IMG/VR virus record: IMGVR_UViG_3300009159_000086
Span: 1 to 55,442 of that record
DNA length: 55,442 nt
Strand: one strand, 5' to 3'
Origin: a virus
This document shows positions 40,697 through 48,680 of this stretch, one piece after another. Position 1 is the stretch's first letter; each line of letters starts with the position of its first letter. Under the pieces are notes generated by a model that was given only the letters and a program-made list of their open reading frames with translations, was not told where the DNA came from and did not search any database. The position numbers and the translations under genes were made by a program.

Positions 40697-41131
40697 ATGC
40701 TCAAAATTATAGCTGTTTTGGGTGTCAGTTTGCTTATTGGCGGCTGCGCCCCTACTATAATCGAAAGTCCAAAGCTCGCTAAGGCAAGCTGGTATCAAAT
40801 GGGTACAAGAACTGCGTCAGGAGAGCGCTATAACCCAGACGGACTTACGGTTGCACATAAAACATATCCTTTCGGTACTCTCCTAAAACTAACAAATCCC
40901 GAAAATAACAAAACCGTTATCGCGCGAGTGAATGATAGAGGTCCGTTCGCACACGGACGCGAATTAGACGCTTCGCGCGGTACTGCAAAAGAACTAGGGT
41001 TCATTAATAAAGGTGTAACAAATCTTCAGGTTGAGGTACTTTTAAATAAAGATTACGCCATTTATGCTATGACTAAACCCAATGATCCATGGGTCAAGAC
41101 TGCCCTATTACAGAATCGGGCTCATGACTAA
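40697..41131 (+). CDS. RlpA-like lipoprotein (double-psi beta-barrel)
   Basis: A 144-aa predicted lipoprotein. Signal peptide residues 1-16 end in LIGGC, so Cys17 would be lipidated. The DPBB domain (about 29-120) has ASWYQMGTRTASGERYNPDGLTVAHKTYPFGTLLKLTN and ARVNDRGPFAHGRELDASRGTAKELGF, including the Asp of NDRGPF used by RlpA lytic transglycosylases on denuded glycan. A phage copy could aid lysis or septal remodelling. It is followed by a strong terminator and lies away from the other lysis genes. Confidence 0.85.
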   Translation: MLKIIAVLGVSLLIGGCAPTIIESPKLAKASWYQMGTRTASGERYNPDGLTVAHKTYPFGTLLKLTNPENNKTVIARVNDRGPFAHGRELDASRGTAKELGFINKGVTNLQVEVLLNKDYAIYAMTKPNDPWVKTALLQNRAHD

Positions 41132-41156
41132 GGAGGTGCTTTTTTGTCATGAGTCA

Positions 41157-41186
41157 GGGAGGAGCAATAACGCTCCTCCCTTTTTT
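41157..41186 (+). terminator. Intrinsic terminator after RlpA-like gene
   Basis: A perfect 9-bp stem GGGAGGAGC / GCTCCTCCC, 6-nt loop, TTTTTT tail. Confidence 0.93.
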
Positions 41187-41190
41187 GTTT

Positions 41191-41198
41191 TATAAATA
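41191..41198 (+). promoter_or_regulatory. T4-type late promoter 5 nt before an ATG (TATAAATA)
   Basis: An exact late consensus immediately after a terminator. Only TATCT separates it from ATG 41204, so the late mRNA should be leaderless. Confidence 0.75.
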
Positions 41199-41203
41199 TA
41201 TCT

Positions 41204-42604
41204 ATGGCAAATCCTATCAGAATGGCAAGCGGACTGACTTCATGCTATAAGTATGTCACTTATGCAATAGAAGTACTTAAAAAAGACGCACCTATCGCAT
41301 TCATTAATCAAAAGACTGGCGGTGGGGATCCCGTCATGCTTAATCCTACAAAAAAATCACGCGATCATGCTATTAATGTTCTTAAGACTTTTATCGAAGG
41401 TAATAAGCTACGAGCTGACATAACAGATCTAGCAGCATATAAAAATGCTGTCGATTCGATAGAATTAGATACTTCAAAAGAAGCTGACAAATGGTTCCCT
41501 GTTGGCTCTATCATGAAGAGCAGCGAAAAAGTTCCTTTCGGATATCTTGCCGAAGTTCTACTTCAGGCTGCTATTGTTGCTAGATTTGTGGAAGGTAGAA
41601 CTGGAACTAGTATCACTCCTACTCATGTAGCCAAATATCTTAAACAGTTTCTAACAGATAAATCAGATTCTGGTGCATATACTGCGGTTAAAGGTCCAAC
41701 AGATACTAAGAAATCTATAGCCAAAGCGTTTAAGTTTACTGTTCCAAACAAAAAAACTTCTGTGGGTGTAGACACAGTTTATGTATTCTACGTTCTTAAT
41801 GGATCGGCTTTTACATATCTTAATGCTAGAAAATCTGTTCTTGCTTCTAGCACCGACTTAGCACCATATATCGCAGACGCATGTAGATATGTTAACTCTG
41901 GAGCATGTAAAGAACATGCTGAATATTTTTACAACAACGGTCGTAGAGATCGTATAGACATCGTATCGACCAGCATTTCTGGTCAGGATAAAAAAAATCC
42001 TTCGAAAGCTGACATCGTGACTGCATACTATGAAGGTTGGTCTGGTAACGACTCTAGTCCAGGCAAACCAATCGCAATGAAACTTAATCTTTCTGTTAAG
42101 ATTAATCACATTACTCAGGTTGGTCAGGCTTCTGGTCTTCATTCTGAAGCTATGAAAACGTTCGCGAGCGCAGTTGGAATGACATTATCGACAACAACTA
42201 TCAACAAGATTAACAAAATTAATCTAGAACCAATCACGCCACAATCACAAACAGAAGTATATAAGTTGGTTTACAACGAAATGTCAAAAGCTAGTGATAT
42301 CGATAAACTCATAAATGGTATTAGCTATTTCATCTCATTCAACGATAAAACTATCAATGTCGTAGACATTGGTGCTGGACTTAAAGTATATTTCGTTGAA
42401 AACTTACAGATGCTCAAGCGTCAGTTCAAAGGTAAAAAAATGTCAGCTAAGGTTCGTACGACCGGTGGTGGTAATTATGTGCTAGACGTATATCTAGGAG
42501 ATAGTCAAATACTAGAACTAAGTTCACGTAAGACTGGTGGTATTTACCGCAACTTCGTAAATACGGGTGATGCATTAAGAAACATACTAAGCAAACCATT
42601 ATGA
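41204..42604 (+). CDS. Late hypothetical protein, probably virion-associated
   Basis: A 466-aa protein of mixed alpha/beta composition with no motif I can assign. Visible blocks are VPFGYLAEVLLQAAIVARFVEGRTG (about 108-132), a Lys-rich middle, NPSKADIVTAYYEGW (about 265-280) and DIGAGLKVYFVENLQMLKRQFKGKK near the C-terminus. It has its own late promoter and terminator, and element B follows it. Late expression suggests a structural or head-internal role; family not recognised. Confidence 0.55.
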   Translation: MANPIRMASGLTSCYKYVTYAIEVLKKDAPIAFINQKTGGGDPVMLNPTKKSRDHAINVLKTFIEGNKLRADITDLAAYKNAVDSIELDTSKEADKWFPVGSIMKSSEKVPFGYLAEVLLQAAIVARFVEGRTGTSITPTHVAKYLKQFLTDKSDSGAYTAVKGPTDTKKSIAKAFKFTVPNKKTSVGVDTVYVFYVLNGSAFTYLNARKSVLASSTDLAPYIADACRYVNSGACKEHAEYFYNNGRRDRIDIVSTSISGQDKKNPSKADIVTAYYEGWSGNDSSPGKPIAMKLNLSVKINHITQVGQASGLHSEAMKTFASAVGMTLSTTTINKINKINLEPITPQSQTEVYKLVYNEMSKASDIDKLINGISYFISFNDKTINVVDIGAGLKVYFVENLQMLKRQFKGKKMSAKVRTTGGGNYVLDVYLGDSQILELSSRKTGGIYRNFVNTGDALRNILSKPL

Positions 42605-42651
42605 CCCCTTCGTAACACTCATATTATATCATGTTACTTTTGTGTCGTCAA
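42601..42651 (-). promoter_or_regulatory. Minus-strand sigma70-type promoter, element B
   Basis: On the minus strand, TTGACG (42651-42646), a 17-bp spacer and TATAAT (42628-42623) are followed by a conserved initial region. It reads into the 3' end of the gene at 41204. It shares spacing, -35, -10 and downstream bases with element A (11461-11512). Confidence 0.65.
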
Positions 42652-42659
42652 GACGTTTT

Positions 42660-42667
42660 TATAAATA
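42660..42667 (+). promoter_or_regulatory. T4-type late promoter (TATAAATA)
   Basis: An exact late consensus 69 nt upstream of ATG 42737. The intervening leader contains no obvious open frame and ends with AGGAG at 42728-42732. Confidence 0.72.
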
Positions 42668-42736
42668 GATAACGCAGAAAGCTAAGGCAGTCCTGCATGT
42701 ATGCGGTTAGGGTACGCCAGTCCCGCTAGGAGTGTG

Positions 42737-43918
42737 ATGAAAGGTTTTAAAAGTTTCGTAGTGGAAACTGCGTTTTCTGCTGAAGAAGACAAGTCCCACT
42801 ACACACATATCGAAGATGAGCTGTATGTTTCAGGCGCTCGTTCTTTCGATAAGATCAATGGTTTTTTTCATGACCTTATCAAAGGCATTCCAGAAACTGT
42901 AAATCAGACTAAGATCGACGGTGCTCCTAGCGTATTCTATGGCTACAACAATGGTAAGTTTTTCGTAGCCACTAAGTCTATCTTCAACAAAGACCCTAAG
43001 ATCAACTACACAGTTGCTGACATCGAAGCTAATCATGGTCATGCGCCTGGGCTCGTAGCTAAACTAAAGCTCGCCCTAGAATATTTTCCCTCAATCACAA
43101 ACAATCGTAACGAAATCTTGCAAGGCGATATGATGTTCGCTAAGTCCGATTTGCGTAAGGTTAAGATTGACGGCGTGCTCCATTGGTTGTTCAAGCCTAA
43201 CACAGTAACAAATGCTGTTCCAGTCGATTCCGACTTGGGTAAGCTTATCGGTCGTGCTACTGTTGGTTTCGCGCCTCACACCAAGTACAATGCAGCTGGC
43301 AGCCGCGTGACCATACAGGCTCGCGATATCAAGAAGAACGCTCAGGTATTCATTATGCCTATCGACGCTCCTATGCTAAGTGGGGTGGGTCATATCCAGG
43401 GATATATCGACGAAATCTCAACTATGCTTTCATCACTTCCTAAGGATGGGCTTGCGTATGTTTCTTCACCGGAAATGAGCAAGTGGTTCCTACAGTATGC
43501 TAACGATGTCATTCGTAACAATACTAATCAGACCTACAACGGATTCGTCAAGTTTATGAATGATAAGTTGCAGAAAGAAGTAGATAAGGTAAAGAGCGAT
43601 AAGGCTAAAGCTGCCAAGCAACAGACGCTCGATGAAACGATTGCTAGTATCAAGCAGAACGCTAGTGGAATTGCTGCTGTGTTCGAAGCTCATACTGAAA
43701 TCGCTGACATGAAAGATAAGATTATTGACGAGCTTGATAAGTATCAACCAATTCGTAGATATTTCGAAAACGAGTTCGGTGGTCTTGTAAGAACGAATCC
43801 TGAGGGGTATGTGTTACTTGGAAAACACGGTACAGCTAAATTAGTCAAGCGTCGCGTGTTCAGTGCGCAGAATTTTGCTGCTGGTGCATACAGAAAAGCA
43901 GGAGCGAAAGATGAATAA
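42737..43918 (+). CDS. Putative ligase-fold nucleotidyltransferase (DUF6267-like)
   Basis: A 393-aa protein belonging to a conserved late-gene family of aquatic T4-like phages. Its motifs resemble the DNA/RNA ligase superfamily. TKIDGAP (K59-I-D-G62) resembles motif I KxDG with a nucleophilic Lys. GKFFVATKS (about 73-81) and ILQGDMMF (127-134) resemble motifs III/IIIa, PEGYVLL (355-361) motif IV, and AKLVKRRV (K368, K371) motif V. The I-to-IV spacing (about 300 residues) is longer than in typical ligases, so the assignment is tentative. A Lys-rich coiled segment lies at about 275-310. It overlaps the nucleotidyltransferase gene by 8 nt. Confidence 0.5.
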   Translation: MKGFKSFVVETAFSAEEDKSHYTHIEDELYVSGARSFDKINGFFHDLIKGIPETVNQTKIDGAPSVFYGYNNGKFFVATKSIFNKDPKINYTVADIEANHGHAPGLVAKLKLALEYFPSITNNRNEILQGDMMFAKSDLRKVKIDGVLHWLFKPNTVTNAVPVDSDLGKLIGRATVGFAPHTKYNAAGSRVTIQARDIKKNAQVFIMPIDAPMLSGVGHIQGYIDEISTMLSSLPKDGLAYVSSPEMSKWFLQYANDVIRNNTNQTYNGFVKFMNDKLQKEVDKVKSDKAKAAKQQTLDETIASIKQNASGIAAVFEAHTEIADMKDKIIDELDKYQPIRRYFENEFGGLVRTNPEGYVLLGKHGTAKLVKRRVFSAQNFAAGAYRKAGAKDE

Positions 43919-46900
43919 GTCTGTTGTAATCGTTCCGCTTGGTAGATTCAGTCCCCCTCATAAGGAGCATGAAAGCTTAGTCAACTCAGTATTGAAGTTG
44001 GCTAAACAAACACATAGTGACGCTAAGATATTCGTTTCGCGCACAGTCGACAAGAAAAAAAACCCACTGACTCCGCAGGAAAAAATTAAGTATCTGAACA
44101 AGATGTTTCCTGGGCATAAAGGTATGTTTGATATGCCTCCTGCGAATAATCCGACGATGATTGGTGCACTTGCCGCTCTATCTGGTAAGTACGAAACAGT
44201 TCATATCGTTCTTGGTGACGACAGAGTTGCAGCAACTGAAACACTAGTCAACAAGTACAACGGAAAAGATTTCACGTTCGACAAGATAGTCGTTCATTCG
44301 CGTCATTCTATCATAAGCACTCGCGTTGGTGATGCAGACGGCGTACACGCCTCAGATATTCGCAAATGGGCTCAACAAGGTGATTTCGATAAGGTTCGTG
44401 AATCTATGTCATCGCATTTATCTGATGCCGACGTAAAGGAGATCATGCACTTGATACAGTCACGTTTAGGAGCTCTTAAGGAATCTACGCTCGACGAAGT
44501 GTTTTCATACTATATCACTGAGTCTGAAGATGAGCCATCTATTTCTATGCCATCTGATGCTGATATGGCTAAGCAAATCGAAGCTATGTCTGATGAAGAG
44601 CTAGATCTACAAGATTCAGATGTGGTTATGTTAGACGTTATCGTAGGTCACGATATCGAAAAAGAAAACGTATCCGAAGCTAAGGTTCTTTCTATACAGA
44701 CTCGTCAGAAACTAGCTCAGCGCATGAAGGGGATGGCAAAGCGTTTGTCTCGTCTTCGTCAAATCAAAGCTAAGACTATGCCTGCGCAACAGCGTTTGCG
44801 TATGCGCGCTCGTAAGGCAGCTATCATGATGCTGCGTAAGCGCGCAACAGGTAAGAAAGATTTACAATATAGTTCACTTTCAAAGTCACAGAGAATTGCA
44901 GTTGACAACGCACTTGTTAATCGTTTTGGTAAGTCGCTCAACTCTGCTGTAGACAAACTATCAAAGAGAATCATGCCAATGATCCGTAAGAAAGCACAAG
45001 CTAATGTAGCAAAAGCCCGTGACGTTAACGAAAGCTTCAATGCTTTTATCTATGAAGATAAGAAGAGCAAAGAAGGAACTGCTGCCGACGTAAAGAGTGA
45101 TATCAAGCAGGCTAAGAAACGCGGCATCTCAGTTTCAGATTGGGAAAAGTCGAAGGCTGATACGGCGCACGATTCTCCGCTGAATATTGATCCCACGAAG
45201 CTAGACAATCTTAGAATTGATCCTACAAAGAACGATCGCACAGCACCTAATCCAGAACAGGGTCATTTGCATCAGAACAGAAAACTGATGCACTATGCTC
45301 GTTCTGTTGACGAAGGTCGTAAGTCTGCTTCTGATAAGGACGCTCGTGACGCAGGTGATACGAACATTATCTATCAAATGCGCAAGACTATTAACTCTCG
45401 CGGTGAACACGAAACTGTTTTCGCTGACGGACATAAGGCGCATATTTCAGTAAACGACGCTAAGAAAATGATTGCTAAGTTCGAAGCATTACGTCTCCCA
45501 GCTGATAAACACAGCTTCACTATTGCTGCAGGTAAAAGCTTAAACTCATTCCGTAGTGTTATGTCACATGGTATTCCTAAGGATAAGCCAAAGATCAGTC
45601 TTGGTGGAAAGCAGTTCAATGAGTTTTATCTAGGCGTTGGTCGTGCTCGTACTGTATCACCGTACGATAGAGACGAGCCACCTGGTACTCGTAACATCGG
45701 CGAAATTGCTAAGGACGAGAATCGCCCAACCGATCCTAATCAAGCACGACCACTAAGTCAGAAATTAGATTTGCTATTGCGTCTTGGTTTGTCTGATCAG
45801 GAAGAACTACAGAAGTATCGTCGTGCTTTGCGTTCTAGTAAGAAACATGCGTTGCAGAGTCCACAGATGCGCGAAGCACTAGCTAATCTGCTTGATAAGC
45901 TTATCGACTTGACAACTAAGGATCCTGCGACGTACTCGCGCGTGCGCTACAACGTAATGAATAAGGAAGCTAATGCGCTTCTTCGTAAGGCGTCAGACTC
46001 TGGTGTTCCTGTAGAAATTATCTACGAAGTGTTTACTCGTGGTTTCGAAGTAAACAATAACATGAACGAAGCGTTTGGTCGTGTTAACTCGTTTATCGCT
46101 GGTGGTAGAGCTGCTGATATGGATAAGGATCTTTCAGAAAAAGTGAAAGAACCAACAGGCGGACTTAAAGATGCTTGCTGGTCTGGTTACACAGCTGTAG
46201 GTATGAAGATGAAAAATGGTCGTAAGGTTCCTAACTGCGTTCCTAAAGAAGAAATGGAAACAGAAGCTAAGTCTAATTGGGATAAGCAAGCAAGATTTGC
46301 AAAGTACGACACGATCTCGAGTCGTGGTAGTCAAAAGAAAGCTTATGTAGATCGTAACTATACTCCTATGAAAACTGATCTTGCTAAAGACGCTGATGCA
46401 GTTAGAAATGCTTTCCTTGCCAAAGGCGGAACAATTCAGAAGATTGAGCCGGGTAAGAAAACTATCAAGTCTTATGTTAAGCCTAAAAAGTACATGACGC
46501 CAAATCAAGCTTCGCGTGTTACGGAAGGTACAGAAGGCGCTAAGGGAACTGATGCTACTAAAAAGCTTTCAGACTATTACAAAAAGAATAAGTCGATTGT
46601 AAAGGCTGACGAATCATACACTGGTTCTGAACCCGTATCGAAGGATAAGAATGATCCTAAGAATCGTTTCGTAGGAACTGACACTATCGTACAGAACTAT
46701 GCTGATGCTACGCCAGGTCAGGGTAAGATCGTTAAGGAAGCTACATATAAAGGTAAGACAGTTCCTTTGAATAAGCCTATGGCGGGTGACGTAAAGAAGT
46801 CAAAGGTTTATGTTGATCCTGATGGTGATGGAAAAGCTAAGAAAGTAAACTTCGGTGATAAGACACTAAGTATTAAGAAAGATCAGCCTGCTCGCAAGAG

Positions 46901-46988
46901 ATCATATTGCGCTCGCTCTAGCGGTCAAGGCAATTTAAGCAATAAGTCGAGCGCAAATTATTGGTCACGCAGAGCGTGGGATTGTTAA
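43911..46988 (+). CDS. Nucleotidyltransferase-domain fusion protein, probably head-packaged
   Basis: A 1025-aa protein. Residues 1-185 form a HIGH-type cytidylyltransferase/NMNAT-like domain: VIVPLGRFSPPHKEHE, VHIVLGDDRV and GVHASDIRKWAQQGDF. Residues about 250-370 are a very basic helical region (KRLSRLRQIKAKT, RMRARKAAIMMLRKRATGKK). The remainder is low-complexity and charged. It includes DACWSGYTAVGMKMKNGRKVPNCVP (about 760-785), a signature seen repeatedly in virion-internal proteins of environmental T4-like phages, and a Cys/Arg-rich C-terminus (KRSYCARSSGQG, WSRRAWDC). AGGAG sits 6 nt before ATG 43911. The enzyme substrate is unknown. Confidence 0.65.
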   Translation: MNKSVVIVPLGRFSPPHKEHESLVNSVLKLAKQTHSDAKIFVSRTVDKKKNPLTPQEKIKYLNKMFPGHKGMFDMPPANNPTMIGALAALSGKYETVHIVLGDDRVAATETLVNKYNGKDFTFDKIVVHSRHSIISTRVGDADGVHASDIRKWAQQGDFDKVRESMSSHLSDADVKEIMHLIQSRLGALKESTLDEVFSYYITESEDEPSISMPSDADMAKQIEAMSDEELDLQDSDVVMLDVIVGHDIEKENVSEAKVLSIQTRQKLAQRMKGMAKRLSRLRQIKAKTMPAQQRLRMRARKAAIMMLRKRATGKKDLQYSSLSKSQRIAVDNALVNRFGKSLNSAVDKLSKRIMPMIRKKAQANVAKARDVNESFNAFIYEDKKSKEGTAADVKSDIKQAKKRGISVSDWEKSKADTAHDSPLNIDPTKLDNLRIDPTKNDRTAPNPEQGHLHQNRKLMHYARSVDEGRKSASDKDARDAGDTNIIYQMRKTINSRGEHETVFADGHKAHISVNDAKKMIAKFEALRLPADKHSFTIAAGKSLNSFRSVMSHGIPKDKPKISLGGKQFNEFYLGVGRARTVSPYDRDEPPGTRNIGEIAKDENRPTDPNQARPLSQKLDLLLRLGLSDQEELQKYRRALRSSKKHALQSPQMREALANLLDKLIDLTTKDPATYSRVRYNVMNKEANALLRKASDSGVPVEIIYEVFTRGFEVNNNMNEAFGRVNSFIAGGRAADMDKDLSEKVKEPTGGLKDACWSGYTAVGMKMKNGRKVPNCVPKEEMETEAKSNWDKQARFAKYDTISSRGSQKKAYVDRNYTPMKTDLAKDADAVRNAFLAKGGTIQKIEPGKKTIKSYVKPKKYMTPNQASRVTEGTEGAKGTDATKKLSDYYKKNKSIVKADESYTGSEPVSKDKNDPKNRFVGTDTIVQNYADATPGQGKIVKEATYKGKTVPLNKPMAGDVKKSKVYVDPDGDGKAKKVNFGDKTLSIKKDQPARKRSYCARSSGQGNLSNKSSANYWSRRAWDC

Positions 46989-47001
46989 GGAGAACTGAGT
47001 A

Positions 47002-47421
47002 ATGAATGATGAACTGATTACTATTATTGCTTTTGTTGTTGTTGTTTTTGGTATTGGATGGTATGGTATTGGATGGTATTTTTGGCCTAAGCAAAAAGTA
47101 GAAGAACTAAAGCTAGATCCTGTTCCGGAACCAGCTCCAGCTCCTGTTGTTGAGGAAGTAAAGCCTGCTCCAGTTGCATCACTAGAACCAGTTGTTGCTC
47201 CTGAACCAGCTAAAGAAGAAATCAAGGCTAACATTGACGCAAAGACAGAAGAAGCTTTCGTTAAGGCTATGGAAACTGAAGCTAAGGTAGAAGCTCCAGT
47301 AGCTGCACCAAAAGCTAAGAAACCGGCTGCTAAGAAAGAAAAGACTTTCGTTCCTGCTGCTGCTCCTAAGCCAAAGGCACCAGCTAAAAAAGCACCAGCT
47401 AAGAAGGTAACAAAGAAATAA
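47002..47421 (+). CDS. Membrane-anchored Pro/Ala/Lys-rich protein
   Basis: A 139-aa protein. Residues 5-28 are one hydrophobic segment (IIAFVVVVFGIGWYGIGWYFW). After it come Pro/Glu/Val repeats (PVPEPAPAP, VAPEPAKEE) and a Lys/Ala/Pro tail (KAKKPAAKKEKT, KPKAPAKKAPAKKVTKK) like histone-H1 or TonB-type linkers. The tail could contact DNA or span the periplasm. TAATG couples it to the Dps-like gene. Function unknown. Confidence 0.55.
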   Translation: MNDELITIIAFVVVVFGIGWYGIGWYFWPKQKVEELKLDPVPEPAPAPVVEEVKPAPVASLEPVVAPEPAKEEIKANIDAKTEEAFVKAMETEAKVEAPVAAPKAKKPAAKKEKTFVPAAAPKPKAPAKKAPAKKVTKK

Positions 47422-47855
47422 TGGAACTCGTAGAAGCACTCAAGAAAGCTCAAGCGACAACTTTTGCGTTGTATCTTAAAGCGCATAATTTTCACTGGAA
47501 CGTAGAAGGTCCTGATTTCGCGCAGTATCATGAGTTTCTGGGTGATTTCTACGCGGAAGTGTTTGGTGCAGTAGATACTATCGCTGAACTCATTCGTACT
47601 CTGGATGCTTATGCTCCTGGATCACTAACACGATTTAAAGAGCTATCGTCTATCGAAGACGAGCTATCTGTTCCCAAGGCTTTAGTTATGATTGCTAGAC
47701 TCAATGGTGATAATCAGCGTCTTCTTGTTGTACTCAACGAAGCGTATCGTATTGCGGAATCGCAGAGTAAATTCGGTATCTCAAATGCGATTCAGGATCG
47801 TATCACTGCGCATGAAAAGCATGGATGGATGCTTCGTTCATTTACTAAGGAATAA
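47421..47855 (+). CDS. Dps-like ferritin protein
   Basis: A 144-aa four-helix protein. LYLKAHNFHWNVEGPDFAQYHEFLGDFYAEVFGAVDTIAELIRTL matches the Dps signature (K-HNFHWNV-G--F---H-----Y-E----D-IAERI). His and Asp/Glu residues match the ferroxidase site. Dps stores iron and protects DNA from oxidation. Such genes occur in marine T4-like phages among late genes, so the protein may be packaged or used to protect replicating DNA. The C-terminus (AHEKHGWMLRSFTKE) is also typical. Confidence 0.85.
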   Translation: MELVEALKKAQATTFALYLKAHNFHWNVEGPDFAQYHEFLGDFYAEVFGAVDTIAELIRTLDAYAPGSLTRFKELSSIEDELSVPKALVMIARLNGDNQRLLVVLNEAYRIAESQSKFGISNAIQDRITAHEKHGWMLRSFTKE

Positions 47856-47860
47856 TAATC

Positions 47861-48430
47861 ATGGCAAAGATAACGAATAGGATTTTTGTAGACAAGATGG
47901 GCGGTACTTACGCCAACACCTACATCGGTGTTCCTGGTGAAATTTTTTACGACACCGATGGGGCAACTCCTATTCGTTTATCTGACGGTACGACTCCAGG
48001 CGGTATTCCTTTTGGTATTGTTTCTATAAACGAAACATTTAATCCACAGTTCAAAACTGTTGGTGGTAATAATCTAGCCGGAACTGTTAGCACGGGTTCT
48101 TATGTTCTTCAGGGACTTATCTGTCACTTTAGAATTAATGTTAGTTTCGCTGCAACAACAGACTTCGGTTCAGCAAGTCAATATCAATTCACATTGCCAT
48201 TTCCATCAGTTGCAACTGTGACTATTCGCGGCGGTTCTTTACATTGCGTAAATACTTCTTCCATATATCATATTGCAGGAATTACAGATACTGCTGATTC
48301 TACAACTATAATGAAACTGTATTACACTGGAAGCACAACAGACTTGGCTTGGAAATCTTCAACTCCAGTTTCTGCAACAGATACTTCAAGTCACTTTGAT
48401 CTTAGCGGCGCATATCAAATCTATTCATAA
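47861..48430 (+). CDS. Tail fibre/structural protein with Mtd-like N-terminus
   Basis: A 189-aa protein. The first 50 residues (ITNRIFVDKMGGTY, GVPGEIFYDTDGATPIRLSDGTTPGG) match the phage fibre N-terminal module that begins with a GEIFYDT...RLSDG segment. The remainder is beta-rich. It is a stand-alone fibre-like protein in the late region, perhaps an accessory spike. Receptor role not readable. Confidence 0.6.
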   Translation: MAKITNRIFVDKMGGTYANTYIGVPGEIFYDTDGATPIRLSDGTTPGGIPFGIVSINETFNPQFKTVGGNNLAGTVSTGSYVLQGLICHFRINVSFAATTDFGSASQYQFTLPFPSVATVTIRGGSLHCVNTSSIYHIAGITDTADSTTIMKLYYTGSTTDLAWKSSTPVSATDTSSHFDLSGAYQIYS

Positions 48431-48442
48431 TAAGGAATAACA

Positions 48443-48679
48443 ATGACTTATCGTAGCTTAGAAAACACAATTCGTTACGGAGCAGTATCTGAAGAAAAGG
48501 ACTACGAAGGTCAGATGGCTCGAGCGCAGCTACAGATGATTGCACAGCGTGCTACTGCCTTAGCGGAAATGATGAAAGACGATACTCAGCTAGAAGCCTG
48601 GGTTCAAAGCAAGATTACAACAGCTGAAGATTATGTAACAACAGTTCACGACTACATGACCACAAGAAAGGGTAACTAA
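48443..48679 (+). CDS. Conserved small phage protein (QMAR...AWVQSKI motif)
   Basis: A 78-aa helical protein. EGQMARAQLQMIAQRATALAEMMKDDTQLEAWVQSKITTAEDYVTTVHDYM is a sequence type extremely common as a small ORF or as a domain end in T4-like environmental phages. It lies beside proteins with EF-hand-like and basic segments that are probably virion-internal. Function unknown. Confidence 0.7.
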   Translation: MTYRSLENTIRYGAVSEEKDYEGQMARAQLQMIAQRATALAEMMKDDTQLEAWVQSKITTAEDYVTTVHDYMTTRKGN

Positions 48680-48680
48680 A

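Noticed and set aside
45907-45935. TTGACA inside the nucleotidyltransferase-fusion gene
   Set aside because: At 17-bp spacing the downstream hexamer is GTACTC, a poor -10 box; likely a chance match.
46965-47531. 188-codon minus-strand open frame rich in Gly, Ala, Ser and Thr
   Set aside because: It is the antisense of the Pro/Ala/Lys-repeat protein and the Dps gene start; low complexity creates the open frame.
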